Assembly: GCF_002846555.1 (NCBI RefSeq)
Contig: NZ_PJMS01000001.1
Span: 2,170,001-2,234,000 of the forward strand
Origin: Aquimarina sp. MAR_2010_214
GTDB lineage: Bacteria > Bacteroidota > Bacteroidia > Flavobacteriales > Flavobacteriaceae
Direction: 5' to 3'
DNA: 64,000 bases
Every line of letters starts with the position of its first letter. The stretch's first letter is position 1. The notes under the pieces are model-generated. The model was given only the letters and a program-made list of their open reading frames with translations, searched no databases and was not told the origin of the DNA. A program made the position numbers and the translations under genes. This document shows positions 1-11,899 of this stretch, one piece after another.

Positions 1-179
1 AACTTGTAATTTACAATAATAAAAACTATGATTTTTGCAATTTGAAACAATCCTTTGTAGAATATAAATAAATCTTAAATTCATTTTAAGGGTATTTTTA
101 TCGTTTTTAAGAGCGTTTTTTGTTTTTCTAGTACTATTCTTAACTAATTGTTGATAACTCGTTAAATCCTTCTAGGTAA

Positions 180-2192
<2,013 letters not shown>

Positions 2193-2213
2193 ACAATAGT
2201 TTAAAATTTATAT

Positions 2214-2250
2214 AAAAAATCCGCTATATAATAGGTATAGCGGATTTTTT
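2214..2250 (+). terminator. Rho-independent terminator after gyrB
   Basis: The inverted repeat AAATCCGCTATA / TATAGCGGATTT has a short loop and is flanked by an A-run and a T-run. It lies 22 bases after the gyrB stop codon. Confidence 0.85.
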
Positions 2251-2282
2251 ATATATTGCAATGCCTATTAAACCCAAATCTT

Positions 2283-3284
2283 ATGAAAAAATGTACTTTG
2301 CTGTTGACATTACTTCTAGGTCACGCTACTTTTTCGCAAACAGATATCGATCAAATTCTTGAAATTGGAATTGAAAATGCCCAGAGATTTAGTGAAGATT
2401 ATTTTGCACCAGCAGGAGAATCGTTGGTAAATGCTATGTCAAATGGCTGGTATAATACAGCAGAAACAAAGAAATTATGGCACTTCGAAGCAGGAATCGT
2501 AGGTAACCTTTCTTTTGTAAGAGAAGAGAAACAATCTTTTATTCTAAATGTACAAGACTATACAGATTTAACATTTAGAGATGGGCAAACCCGTCAAGTA
2601 GTTGCAAATGCATTGGGTGTAAATCAAGAAGAAACGGTAGTGGTAATAAATCAAGGTCTACCCACAGAATTAGAAGTTATTTTACCAGATGGAATCGGAG
2701 ATTCTGAAATTGGTTCTTTACCAAGTGGGTTTTTGCAAGGATCAATGGGGTTAATAAAAAGTACAGAAATAAAACTTAGGTTTTTACCTAGGATCAAAGC
2801 AGTGCAAGATGCAGAAATACAACTGTATGGTGTTGCATTTCAGCATGAGTTTACCGATTGGGTTTTTCCGTTAAAGAGATGGCCTGTTAAGCTATCAGCT
2901 CTATTGGGATATACTAATGTAAAAGGTTTTTATGATATCAATGCCAGTAGTGGGATAGAAGGTGCAGATCAGGAAGTACGTCTAAATACTAATTCATGGT
3001 TAATCACAGGTATTGTATCTACCAAATTACCAGTTTTAAACTTTTATGGAGGGCTGGGGTATTATTTTGGTTCTAGTGATGCAAATTTATTAGGTACTTA
3101 TCAAATCCAAAATGGGCCACTGAGTTCACAAACGGTAACAGATCCAATAAGCGTGAAAAACAAAACAAAAGGAGTTAAGGCATCAATTGGAGCAAAAGTA
3201 CAATTTGGTGTTTTTAGAGCTAATCTGGATTATACATTGCAAAACTATAATAATCTTTCTCTAGGACTTAATTTTGGCTGGTAA
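2283..3284 (+). CDS. DUF6588-like secreted / outer-membrane protein
   Basis: The product has 333 residues with a signal peptide (MKKCTLLLTLLLGHATFSQ) cleaved before TDIDQ. The ATG at 2283 is chosen because it directly precedes this signal peptide; the frame stays open a few codons further upstream without adding a plausible leader. The conserved N-terminal block (AQRFSEDYFAPAGESL, then NGWYNTA) resembles the flavobacterial DUF6588 family, whose function is unknown. The C-terminal half alternates hydrophobic and polar residues and ends with an aromatic residue (NFGW), as expected for an outer-membrane beta-barrel. The family name is from memory and unchecked. No neighbour suggests a function. 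Confidence 0.7.
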   Translation: MKKCTLLLTLLLGHATFSQTDIDQILEIGIENAQRFSEDYFAPAGESLVNAMSNGWYNTAETKKLWHFEAGIVGNLSFVREEKQSFILNVQDYTDLTFRDGQTRQVVANALGVNQEETVVVINQGLPTELEVILPDGIGDSEIGSLPSGFLQGSMGLIKSTEIKLRFLPRIKAVQDAEIQLYGVAFQHEFTDWVFPLKRWPVKLSALLGYTNVKGFYDINASSGIEGADQEVRLNTNSWLITGIVSTKLPVLNFYGGLGYYFGSSDANLLGTYQIQNGPLSSQTVTDPISVKNKTKGVKASIGAKVQFGVFRANLDYTLQNYNNLSLGLNFGW

Positions 3285-3295
3285 TTAACACTCTA

Positions 3296-3331
3296 TTTGT
3301 TAATTAATTAATCAAAGAATTCGTATTTTCG
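3296..3331 (+). promoter_or_regulatory. Possible mdh promoter
   Basis: TTTG at 3296-3299 and TATTTTCG at 3324-3331 resemble the Bacteroidota -33 and -7 boxes, but the 24-base spacing is longer than usual. They lie 39 bases before the mdh ATG. Confidence 0.4.
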
Positions 3332-3370
3332 CGGAATAAATAAGTTTAATTACATTCAAAAAAATATACC

Positions 3371-4297
3371 ATGAAAGTTACAGTAGTAGGAGCTGGGGCA
3401 GTAGGTGCTAGTTGCGCTGAATATATAGCAATAAAGAATTTTGCTTCAGAAGTAGTAGTGTTAGATATTAAAGAAGGGTATGCAGAAGGAAAAGCAATGG
3501 ATCTGATGCAAACAGCTTCTTTAAACGGGTTTGATACCAAAATTACTGGTACTACAGGAGATTATTCTAAAACTGCAGGAAGTGATATTGCTGTAATTAC
3601 TTCAGGAATTCCCCGTAAACCAGGAATGACAAGAGAAGAATTGATTGGTATTAATGCAGGAATTGTTAAAACAGTATCCTCTAATTTGATAGAACATTCT
3701 CCTAATGCTATTATTATTGTGGTTAGTAACCCTATGGATACGATGACCTATTTAGTACATAAAACAACCAATCTTCCTAAAAATAGAATTATTGGTATGG
3801 GTGGTGCTTTAGATAGTGCTCGTTTTAAATACAGATTAGCAGAAGCATTAGGTGCTCCTATTTCTGATGTTGACGGAATGGTAATTGGCGGTCATAGTGA
3901 TAAAGGTATGGTGCCATTAACAAGATTAGCTACAAGAAATAGTGTGCCTGTTTCAGAATTTATTTCAGAAGAAAGAATAGAACAAGTAGCTGCAGATACT
4001 AAGGTTGGTGGGGCTACATTAACCAAATTATTAGGTACATCGGCATGGTATGCTCCGGGGGCTGCAGTATCTGGTTTAGTACAGGCAATTGCTTGTGATC
4101 AAAAGAAAATTTTCCCTTGTTCTGTATTATTAGAAGGAGAGTACGGGTTAAATGACCTTTGTATCGGTGCACCAGTTGTATTAGGTAGAAATGGAATCGA
4201 AAAGATTGTAGAGATAGAACTTAACGATGCAGAAAAAACTAAACTTGCAGAAAGTGCAGAAGGTGTTAAGAAGACAAATGGATTGTTAGAATTATAA
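3371..4297 (+). CDS. mdh: Malate dehydrogenase
   Basis: This NAD-dependent malate dehydrogenase interconverts malate and oxaloacetate in the TCA cycle. It is the 308-residue LDH-like type. The Rossmann glycine motif GAGAVGASCA is at residues 7-16, and an Asp (VVLDI) closes the second strand as in NAD-specific enzymes. The substrate arginines are in the mobile loop (GIPRKPGMTREEL) near residue 80, the NPMDTMTYL segment follows near 120, and the catalytic His is in GGHSDKGMVPL near 175. The gene stands alone between a possible promoter and a hairpin terminator. Confidence 0.95.
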   Translation: MKVTVVGAGAVGASCAEYIAIKNFASEVVVLDIKEGYAEGKAMDLMQTASLNGFDTKITGTTGDYSKTAGSDIAVITSGIPRKPGMTREELIGINAGIVKTVSSNLIEHSPNAIIIVVSNPMDTMTYLVHKTTNLPKNRIIGMGGALDSARFKYRLAEALGAPISDVDGMVIGGHSDKGMVPLTRLATRNSVPVSEFISEERIEQVAADTKVGGATLTKLLGTSAWYAPGAAVSGLVQAIACDQKKIFPCSVLLEGEYGLNDLCIGAPVVLGRNGIEKIVEIELNDAEKTKLAESAEGVKKTNGLLEL

Positions 4298-4319
4298 TAC
4301 ATCCTAAATACATAAGTTT

Positions 4320-4349
4320 AATAAGAGCTGCTTTTATGCCGCTCTTATT
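4320..4349 (+). terminator. Terminator after mdh
   Basis: AATAAGAGC pairs with GCTCTTATT around a GC-containing inner stem and is followed by GTTTTT. It sits 22 bases after the mdh stop. Confidence 0.75.
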
Positions 4350-4533
4350 GTTTTTAATGCGTTTGTATGGTTAGATTTCTTTAATTAAGAAGCCTTTACT
4401 GTAGAGCAAGATTTGGATTTTGAGGTTATTTTGAATAGAGATAAATACCAAAATTGAAACTTATACGTTTTGATGTTCGAAGATTGCAAAAGATATTTAT
4501 TTCAAGACTTAAGAAATGCAGTTTTAATTTTTT

Positions 4534-4541
4534 TATATTTG
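4534..4541 (+). promoter_or_regulatory. TATATTTG -7 box next to a start codon
   Basis: TATATTTG ends only four bases before the ATG at 4546. If used, transcription would begin at or near the start codon and give a leaderless or almost leaderless mRNA. No clear -33 box is visible. Confidence 0.45.
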
Positions 4542-4545
4542 CCGC

Positions 4546-5166
4546 ATGAAGAAAAAATGGTACTTCGGGATTTTAATTTCTGCTTTAGCAACACTTGTTG
4601 TTATTCAGCAACAAACCGTAGTACCTAATCAGGAAATTGTATTAGAGTTTGTTAATAGTGAAATTACTTCTCTAGAAGCCGAAAATGCGATAACAATTGT
4701 AAAAAAACAATTGCAATCCATTGGGGTTCAGTATACCAGGATAACAAAGGGATTAAAAGATGGTAAACTCAAGATTGCATATTATAGTGATGCAGATGTA
4801 GAGTATATAAAAAGAATACTTTCCGAAGAACAAAATGTGCGGTTAGATCATGTTTTTTATGATCAAAATGAAGATGACAATCCATTTCCTTTAGAAAAAA
4901 AATCAAAAGACTATAATTTTGATGTTTATGAAATCCAGAAAAGTACAGATTTTGATGCTGACTTTAATGGTAAGTATGTTTTAGAAGTAACGCATGAACG
5001 CGATGGCTATTCTGGTTCTAATTCGTATAGTTTTGTTAAAGAAATTGATGCCGATTGTATAAATAGGCTTATAAAAATAGCCGAAAAAGTAAATACAAAT
5101 ATTGCAATTGCAATAGATAATACTTCACATAAAATTCCAGAAGTAAGAGCTGGACCAATCTCCTGA
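4546..5166 (+). CDS. Uncharacterised membrane-anchored protein upstream of secDF
   Basis: I do not recognise a named family. The 206-residue product has an N-terminal hydrophobic segment (residues 4-22: YFGILISALATLVVIQQQ), so it is either anchored in the inner membrane or exported. The rest is soluble and charged. Residues about 30-80 have the pattern of an alpha/beta sandwich: a helix rich in IVKKQL, then GVQYTRITKG, then a strand and a helix with VEYIKRIL. This loosely recalls the first periplasmic domain of SecD, which is encoded 180 bases downstream; that is a structural guess. The gene may be co-transcribed with secDF, although the 179-base gap leaves room for a separate promoter. Confidence 0.6.
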   Translation: MKKKWYFGILISALATLVVIQQQTVVPNQEIVLEFVNSEITSLEAENAITIVKKQLQSIGVQYTRITKGLKDGKLKIAYYSDADVEYIKRILSEEQNVRLDHVFYDQNEDDNPFPLEKKSKDYNFDVYEIQKSTDFDADFNGKYVLEVTHERDGYSGSNSYSFVKEIDADCINRLIKIAEKVNTNIAIAIDNTSHKIPEVRAGPIS

Positions 5167-5345
5167 TTGGAATTCAAAGCTTTTAAGGAATTCCTAAAAA
5201 CTAATCATATTTTTAAAATAAGGCTTTTATCAATAGTTTGATAGAGCTTAATTACACAGTATTAAATAATTAAAAATAATTGTCAAATCTTGAGTACATA
5301 TTATCATTACTCATTTTTAACAGATTTGACTAAAATAAATAAATA

Positions 5346-8300
5346 ATGCAAAATAAAGGACTTGTTAGGGTATTTGCTATTTTATTTGGCTTGGTATGTA
5401 TTTACCAATTGTCATATACATACATGGCCTACACAAAAGAGACAGAAGCTGAAGCCTTTGCACAGCAAAAATATCCGGAAAGCGTAAAAGACTATTCGAA
5501 ATTAAGGGAGACCGCAGAGCGTAATTATTTAGATTCTATTGGTAAAGAAGAAATTTTTGCCGGTATTACATATAATGATGCAAAGGATAAAGAACTTAAT
5601 AAGGGGCTTGACCTTAAAGGAGGGATTAATGTTATTCTACAGATCTCTGTAAAAGATATCTTAAGTGGGCTTGCTAATAAATCTAAAGACCCATCGTTTA
5701 ATCAAGCATTACTTGCTACCGATGAGGTGCAGAAAAATAGCCAAAATAATTATATCGATGATTTCTTTACCGAATTTGAAAAAATCCCGGATGCAAAGCT
5801 AGCATCGCCGGATATTTTTGCAAACAAAAACTTAAGTGATGATATCACTTATGATATGACTAATGAACAGGTTGAGCCTATTCTGAAACGTAAGATTGAT
5901 GAATCTGTAACATCAGCATTCGAAGTATTGCGTAAGCGTATTGATAAGTTTGGAGTTACACAGCCTAACATTCAACGTCTAGGGGAATCTGGTCGTATTT
6001 TGGTAGAACTTCCTGGTGCTAAAGATATAGAAAGAGTAAAAAGTTTGGTGACTAGTACAGCTCAATTAGAATTTTGGGATGTATATAAAATGGAAGAAGT
6101 TTTTAATCACCTTATTGCAGCCAATAATTTGATTAAAGAAGATCTTGAAGGTGTAGATAAAATAAAGGAAAAAGTTGCAGAGACTAATGAAGCAGTAGTA
6201 GATTCTACAGAAGTAGATACTGCAAAAGTTGATTCTACAACAACTGATGCAGATGCAGCTATTGAAAACTTATTAGAGGATGCAGAAGATTCTACAGATA
6301 TTGAAACACAGGTAAATCCATTATTTGATCTAATTGTAGGACAAGGAAGACAAGGAGGGCCTGTAGTAGCTACTGTAGAGAAGAAGAATGCAGATCAATT
6401 TTTGGCATACCTTAATGATCCTAGGGTAAAAGCTTTATTACCGGTAGAACAGCGTTTTGTGAAATTTGCCTGGGGAAAACCTGAAAAAGATTCTGAGTTT
6501 TTAGATTTATATGCTATAAAAGGAAATAGAGATAATGAGCCAGAATTAAGTGGTGGTGTTATTACAGATGCAAGACAAGAATATAGCCAACTAGGTAAAG
6601 TAACAGTTACCATGCAAATGGATGGTAAAGGAGCTAAAAAATGGGAAGAAATGACTGGTCGTGCTTTTAGTCAAAGCAGTCAGATAGCTGTGGTATTAGA
6701 TGATATAGTATATTCTGCACCAGGTGTTACAACAGGAGCGATTAGTGGAGGAAGAAGTGAGATTACTGGAGACTTTTCTATAGAAGAAGGTCAGGATTTA
6801 GCAAATGTATTAAGAGCAGGTAAATTACCAGCCTCTGCAGATATTATCCAAAGTGAAGTAGTGGGGCCATCATTAGGTCAAGAAGCTATTGATAGTGGTA
6901 TCATGTCTTTTGCAATAGCATTAGTATTGATTTTGATCTGGATGGTATTTTACTATGGTAAAGCGGGACTTTTTGCAGATGTAGCTTTGGTAGTTAATAT
7001 CTTATTCATTTTTGGAGTATTAGCAGGATTAAAAGCGGTATTAACGCTTCCTGGTATTGCAGGTATCGTATTAACAATTGGTATGTCGGTTGATGCAAAC
7101 GTATTGATATTTGAACGAATTCGAGAAGAGCTGGCAAAAGGAAAATCTCAAGTAGATGCTATAAAAGATGGATTTAGTAATGCATTATCATCGATACTTG
7201 ATGCGAATATAACTACAGGTCTTACAGGTCTTATCTTATTAGTTATTGGTACTGGACCAATTAAAGGATTTGCGACTACCTTATTAATAGGTATTTTAAC
7301 CTCTTTGTTTACTGCGATTTTTGTAACCAGATTATTTATAGATGGTTATGGTAAAAATGGTAAAGAACTAGCGTTTTCTACAGGAGCAACCAAAAATTTA
7401 TTTAAGAACGTTAATGTTAATTTCTTAAAGAAGCGTAAAATTGCCTACGTCATTTCTGGTATTATTATCGTAGCTGGTATTGGTTCTTTATTTACCAATG
7501 GCCTGGATCAAGGGGTGGATTTTGTAGGAGGAAGAACGTATACTGTTCGTTTTGCAAAAGATGTTGTTCCTACAGTAGTTGAGAAAGATCTTGTTGCTGC
7601 GTTTGAAAGTGCACAAGCAAAGACCTATGGGACAAATAATCAATTAAAAATTACAACAAAGTATAAAGTTGATGAAACAGGTGAAGAAGTAGATGCAGAA
7701 ATTTCAAATAAATTATTTACAGCTTTACAACCTTATTTAACAGATGGATTAACGTATGATCAGTTTGCTAATGGCGGAGATGATAAGCAAGTAGGTATTA
7801 TGCATTCTATGAAAGTAGGACCAACAATTGCAGATGATATTAAGCAAGCAGCTTTCTGGTCTGTACTTGCGTCTCTTATAGTTGTATTCTTATATATCTT
7901 ATTGAGATTTAGAAGATGGCAGTTTAGTTTAGGTGCAGTTGCAGCGGTATTCCATGATGTATTGATTGTGCTGGGGATATTCTCTATAACCTATAAATTT
8001 ATGCCCTTTAACATGGAAATTGACCAGGCATTTATTGCAGCTATCCTTACCGTAATTGGATACTCATTAAATGATACCGTGGTTGTATTTGATAGAATTA
8101 GGGAGTTTTTAAATGAACATACTTCCTGGCCATTAGATAAAAGTGTTAATGGGGCTTTAAATAGTACATTAAGTCGTACTTTAAATACATCTTTAACCAC
8201 ATTATTGGTACTTATCGCGATCTTTATATTTGCAGTACCTTTAAGAGGGTTTATGTTCTCATTAATTATTGGTGTGATTATAGGTACCTATTCGTCACTA

Positions 8301-8384
8301 TTTATTGCAACTCCGGTAATGTATGATACAGTACGTAAAGTTGGTTTAAAAACTAAAGAAAAAGAAACTGAAGAGAAGAAGTAA
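5346..8384 (+). CDS. secDF: Fused protein translocase SecDF
   Basis: SecDF is the RND-like inner-membrane subunit that uses the proton gradient to pull secreted proteins out of SecYEG. The 1012-residue protein fuses SecD and SecF, as is usual in Bacteroidota. The SecD half has an N-terminal membrane segment, the GLDLKGG motif near residue 86, a large periplasmic domain and a membrane bundle with GMSVDANVLIFERIREE near residue 580. The SecF half starts near 690, has GVDFVGG near 720 and GYSLNDTVVVFDRIRE near 905. Residues about 265-320 form a low-complexity acidic insert rich in Asp, Glu, Ser and Thr. The C-terminus is a charged Lys/Glu tail. Confidence 0.97.
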   Translation: MQNKGLVRVFAILFGLVCIYQLSYTYMAYTKETEAEAFAQQKYPESVKDYSKLRETAERNYLDSIGKEEIFAGITYNDAKDKELNKGLDLKGGINVILQISVKDILSGLANKSKDPSFNQALLATDEVQKNSQNNYIDDFFTEFEKIPDAKLASPDIFANKNLSDDITYDMTNEQVEPILKRKIDESVTSAFEVLRKRIDKFGVTQPNIQRLGESGRILVELPGAKDIERVKSLVTSTAQLEFWDVYKMEEVFNHLIAANNLIKEDLEGVDKIKEKVAETNEAVVDSTEVDTAKVDSTTTDADAAIENLLEDAEDSTDIETQVNPLFDLIVGQGRQGGPVVATVEKKNADQFLAYLNDPRVKALLPVEQRFVKFAWGKPEKDSEFLDLYAIKGNRDNEPELSGGVITDARQEYSQLGKVTVTMQMDGKGAKKWEEMTGRAFSQSSQIAVVLDDIVYSAPGVTTGAISGGRSEITGDFSIEEGQDLANVLRAGKLPASADIIQSEVVGPSLGQEAIDSGIMSFAIALVLILIWMVFYYGKAGLFADVALVVNILFIFGVLAGLKAVLTLPGIAGIVLTIGMSVDANVLIFERIREELAKGKSQVDAIKDGFSNALSSILDANITTGLTGLILLVIGTGPIKGFATTLLIGILTSLFTAIFVTRLFIDGYGKNGKELAFSTGATKNLFKNVNVNFLKKRKIAYVISGIIIVAGIGSLFTNGLDQGVDFVGGRTYTVRFAKDVVPTVVEKDLVAAFESAQAKTYGTNNQLKITTKYKVDETGEEVDAEISNKLFTALQPYLTDGLTYDQFANGGDDKQVGIMHSMKVGPTIADDIKQAAFWSVLASLIVVFLYILLRFRRWQFSLGAVAAVFHDVLIVLGIFSITYKFMPFNMEIDQAFIAAILTVIGYSLNDTVVVFDRIREFLNEHTSWPLDKSVNGALNSTLSRTLNTSLTTLLVLIAIFIFAVPLRGFMFSLIIGVIIGTYSSLFIATPVMYDTVRKVGLKTKEKETEEKK

Positions 8385-8406
8385 TCTCTTTGAGATCTAT
8401 AATTAC

Positions 8407-8441
8407 AAAAAATCCTTTCTAAGCAATTAGAAAGGATTTTT
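8407..8441 (+). terminator. Terminator after secDF
   Basis: AAAAATCCTTTCTA and TAGAAAGGATTTTT form a perfect stem around a six-base loop, followed by T-rich sequence. Confidence 0.85.
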
Positions 8442-8457
8442 GTTTACTATTATTTTT

Positions 8458-8491
8458 AGACCTCATAAGTTTTTAAAAACCTATGAGGTCT
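8458..8491. repeat. Dispersed 34-bp palindrome (GACCTC...GAGGTC family)
   Basis: AGACCTCATAAGTTTTT pairs with AAAAACCTATGAGGTCT with a single mismatch. It lies between the convergent secDF and DUF192 genes and may serve as a second, bidirectional terminator. Related copies are at 25666-25698 (perfect) and, degenerate, at 28986-29012 and 36373-36403. Confidence 0.75.
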
Positions 8492-8502
8492 AATTGTTTT
8501 TT

Positions 8503-9000
8503 TTACATTTTGGTGAAAGAAATAGAATCACCAGCCTTAAGATTCCAGGTGTCAGTAAGTTTGGCATTAACTTCTAGCACATATTGTGCAGGTCCTTCAG
8601 ATGGTAGTGAAGATTCATCAAGAGGTTGCGCGTTTTTTTGGATACTTACTACTTTGTTTTTTGCATTTATATAAATGATATCTAAAGGGAATTTTGTGTT
8701 TTTCATATAAAATGAATGCGGAGCCTCTTCAGAAAATATAAATAACATACCCCGATCATTCTGCATAGATTTGCGATACATCAACCCCGTTTCTCTTTCG
8801 TAATCAGAGTCGGCAATTTCGATATCTAGTTTGGTTATTGGATTAGGGATTGAATCCTTTAGATCAAATAAAGAAAGTTCACCTTCTTTGGTAAATGTGA
8901 CCTCCTTAGTTAGGTTCTGATTGTTTTTAGAATCTGTTTTGCACGAAAACATGCTTAGTGTTGCACATGCTATGATAGAGATATAAATGCTTTTTTTCAT
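8503..9000 (-). CDS. DUF192 family lipoprotein
   Basis: The 165-residue protein starts with a lipoprotein signal (MKKSIYISIIACATLSMFSC) with the lipobox Cys at 20. It then carries a DUF192 domain: KLDIEIADSDYERETGLMYR, the GMLFIF core and FYMKNTKFPLDIIYINA, all of which I recognise from this family. DUF192 proteins are small extracytoplasmic proteins without an established biochemical role. The gene stands alone, reads toward secDF, and its promoter region is separated from the upstream xrtK operon by a terminator. Confidence 0.85.
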   Translation of the reverse strand: MKKSIYISIIACATLSMFSCKTDSKNNQNLTKEVTFTKEGELSLFDLKDSIPNPITKLDIEIADSDYERETGLMYRKSMQNDRGMLFIFSEEAPHSFYMKNTKFPLDIIYINAKNKVVSIQKNAQPLDESSLPSEGPAQYVLEVNAKLTDTWNLKAGDSISFTKM

Positions 9001-9030
9001 CGGTTTATTTTAACAGGGTTAAAAGTAGAT

Positions 9031-9069
9031 AAAAAAGCCGCACTTCAAAAATCTGAAGCACGACTTTTA
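9031..9069 (-). terminator. Terminator of the xrtK operon
   Basis: On the minus strand AAAAGTCGTGCTTCA pairs with TGAAGTGCGGCTTTT with small bulges and ends in TTTTTT. It begins five bases after the stop codon of the MSEP-CTERM gene at 9074. Confidence 0.8.
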
Positions 9070-9073
9070 TTAA

Positions 9074-11899
9074 CTAACCCAGAAGGTGTTTTAATGTTAT
9101 TCTTTTTTTATAACATAATATAATTAGTAACAAAATCAGAGTTATGATTATATTAGGTTCACTCATTCTAGTTGTTTCATCACCAATGTCCAGTGATTTT
9201 TTTCCAGATAATACTTGTTCTTGTTTCTTTTTAAGAATTGCTTTTTGTGCTTCATTTTCAACTACCAAAAATGAAGTAACAGGTGTCATGATATGATTAG
9301 AAAAACTGTTTTTGACTAGTTCAATCCATTCTTTATCTGATGTTTCAGGATGTAGGATCTGAGAAATCCAAAGCCCTTGCATCATTAATCCTTTATCCCA
9401 TTGGGATTGTGAGGGAGTATTTTTAATATTTTTATAGATTCCATCTTTTAAGATAATACTAGGTTCTCCATTATCAGGTAGGTAAGCAATAGAGTGAGTA
9501 TCATATTTATATTCGAGAACCTTTTGATCAAATCTAACTTCTGTTTTTTCATCAAGTGGGAAACTTGGGTTTTTTATAAGTGAGTATGGCTGTAAACCCC
9601 CTTTTTTAGACAAATTATAAAATTGATTATTTTCTGGAAAAGTCATACTGAAATCAGAAAAATCGTTATCAAGAATTGCGTTTTGAATTGTATCTGTAAC
9701 CACTACCAGAATTGGGTATGAGTGGGTATTGTTTTGATAAGAATTAAATAAAGTTGTTTTTATTGCTCTATCTAGATAGAATCCACCTTGAAATTCTTGA
9801 TTTTGGTAATCTTCTTTCCATTTTTTATTTGATGAAGCTTGCGAAATATAACTGTTAACAAAAGTGATTTGAGCATTTGCGCCAAGAGTTTTTTCTTTAT
9901 GGACCAACTTTTCAATTCTTTTGGTGAACTCATCAATAGATTGATGTTTTTCTTTAGAAATATCTACCAGAAAATGAAAATAAGGTGTGCGTTGGACTTT
10001 TTTGAGTTTTTGTTTTTGTTGAGCAGAAATATATATAACCTGTTTTTCTTTAGAAGGGTTTTCAATGTTTTTGTGATTTGTGTCGCCTAATGTTAATACA
10101 TTTTGATCGATCGTTAATTGAATTGGAGTTTTATGTAAAAATTCAATTCCTGTTTTTCTGATTTCGTTTCTGAAAAATGGAAAAATTCTGAAAGCAACTT
10201 TGTTTCCGGTAAGATAATATAGAATTCCAGGATCTTTATTTTCATTTTGTATTTGAGAAAAAACCCACATTGCAGCCTTTTTTTCTGCTAGAATTCCCAT
10301 TTCTTTTTTATCACCTACATATAAATAATAATCACTGATCCAGCAACCTTCAGGTAATTTAAAAGTAGTTGCATATTCAGCAAAATTTGTATTACTATTA
10401 TTGGTGATTTCTATATCAACCCAACTTTTCCACACATTTTTAATGGGGTCATAAGTACTTTTGCTTTGTATTTTAGAAACATTGACTTCTTCATTTCTTA
10501 AGTTTTCTGGAGTGACTTGCTCAGCATTGATTCCGTTAAAAATATGTGCTATTTTGTCAATTTTTGAACTAGATAAAGTTAAGTTTCCTAAGACAATTTT
10601 ATTGAAATAAGATGATAGATATGGAATCTGATTACCAAAGATCATATCTCCATTTCTTTTTTCTCGATTCTTTTTAACAACTTCTAGTGTTTTTACCAAT
10701 GATTTTTTATTGACTTTATATGTTTTAGAATAATCTGGGCTATATATATAATCTAAGGTTTCATGTAAAATATTTCTATCCGTTATAAAAGAAACTGTAA
10801 TACACAAAGGGATAATTAAAAAACTAAGAACTGAAATAATTCGCAATGTGTTTTTTGAGAAATAATCTGTTAAAAGAGCAAAGTTTTTAGTAAGTTCATT
10901 AATATGAATTATGAAAAGAACAAGAGGGGTAAGCATTAAAAAACCAGATCCCATTGCTATAATAGCTATAACTGACAAAGGAAGAAAAGGTAAAAAGACA
11001 ATGAAAAAATAGAAAGTGTACATAAAGGTGATACATCTTCCTATATATAAAAGAATTTGATAAGTCTTTTGAGCTTTATTAGGTAAACAAATAAGAATAC
11101 CATTAAGCACGGCAAGAATGTAAAACCAAATAGTATTGAAATCTCCAAATATCCCTAAAGTATTTGCTGTGTCAGAATCATTAAATAGAACTTCATTATT
11201 GATTAATAACCCAAGTAATGGAAATACGAGCGCTATAGGTATTTTCCATACGAGTTCATATTTTTGAAAGACAGTAGCTTTTTTTGTGGCTAGGATAAAA
11301 ACTCCTCTGACTAAGAAAAAAAGAAATATGATAGTACCACTAATTATGAAAATAATTAACGCATGGGTTTCAAAATTACTATTTAGGGGTTTCCATAATG
11401 GAAGGATAACAAGAAAGAATACGTACCAAAAAACAGGGGTTATAATAGCAATTAAAAAGTTTTTCCATGCTGTATGATTTTTATCTTTTGGAGTAAAATG
11501 AATGACCAAAATAAATATGGAGTATGCTAATGTTGGCATCAGAAATGTTCCTACATATAAAATGATATTATTAGAAACCATCCATGAGGGAATAGAGAAA
11601 GGAATAATTTGGTCATAATATGAGTTGTAGAGGTATATGTAAGGAATATAGCTTAGCAATGCAATGACACCGTAAAGGAAAGAAACATTTTGTTTTTTTA
11701 GTGTTAGGTATATAGCATATGCTAGATTTAGAATACCTAGTATCATTAGTGAGCTGCCAAAAACTTTCCAACACTTGATACTTTCTTGATCAAGTAAACT
11801 TTTGATAATGGTATATTCTTCTGAAAAAAGGAAGAATAATAACACGATTGGTAATGTGTTAATTATAAAAATCCATCTGGGGTTAAGCAAGTTTCTCAT
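9074..11899 (-). CDS. MSEP-CTERM protein with VIT-like domain (exosortase K substrate)
   Basis: The 941-residue protein is the presumed sorting substrate of exosortase K. Roughly the first 380 residues form ten or more membrane segments. A VIT-like domain follows near residues 480-600 (LPEGCWISDYYLYVGDKKEMG, then EKKAAMWVF). A von Willebrand A-like stretch (YFHFLVDISKEKHQS) is near 640. The C-terminus begins at about residue 912 with MSEP, followed by a hydrophobic helix and a basic tail (CYKKRITLKH). That is the MSEP-CTERM signal (motif, helix, basic cluster). Its start overlaps the end of xrtK by 17 bases, so translation is probably coupled. The protein's role beyond the sorting pair is unknown. 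Confidence 0.85.
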   Translation of the reverse strand: MRNLLNPRWIFIINTLPIVLLFFLFSEEYTIIKSLLDQESIKCWKVFGSSLMILGILNLAYAIYLTLKKQNVSFLYGVIALLSYIPYIYLYNSYYDQIIPFSIPSWMVSNNIILYVGTFLMPTLAYSIFILVIHFTPKDKNHTAWKNFLIAIITPVFWYVFFLVILPLWKPLNSNFETHALIIFIISGTIIFLFFLVRGVFILATKKATVFQKYELVWKIPIALVFPLLGLLINNEVLFNDSDTANTLGIFGDFNTIWFYILAVLNGILICLPNKAQKTYQILLYIGRCITFMYTFYFFIVFLPFLPLSVIAIIAMGSGFLMLTPLVLFIIHINELTKNFALLTDYFSKNTLRIISVLSFLIIPLCITVSFITDRNILHETLDYIYSPDYSKTYKVNKKSLVKTLEVVKKNREKRNGDMIFGNQIPYLSSYFNKIVLGNLTLSSSKIDKIAHIFNGINAEQVTPENLRNEEVNVSKIQSKSTYDPIKNVWKSWVDIEITNNSNTNFAEYATTFKLPEGCWISDYYLYVGDKKEMGILAEKKAAMWVFSQIQNENKDPGILYYLTGNKVAFRIFPFFRNEIRKTGIEFLHKTPIQLTIDQNVLTLGDTNHKNIENPSKEKQVIYISAQQKQKLKKVQRTPYFHFLVDISKEKHQSIDEFTKRIEKLVHKEKTLGANAQITFVNSYISQASSNKKWKEDYQNQEFQGGFYLDRAIKTTLFNSYQNNTHSYPILVVVTDTIQNAILDNDFSDFSMTFPENNQFYNLSKKGGLQPYSLIKNPSFPLDEKTEVRFDQKVLEYKYDTHSIAYLPDNGEPSIILKDGIYKNIKNTPSQSQWDKGLMMQGLWISQILHPETSDKEWIELVKNSFSNHIMTPVTSFLVVENEAQKAILKKKQEQVLSGKKSLDIGDETTRMSEPNIIITLILLLIILCYKKRITLKHLLG

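Noticed and set aside
8483..8674. Plus-strand open frame over the DUF192 gene
   Set aside because: It is a shadow of the DUF192 lipoprotein, which has a clear signal peptide and domain.
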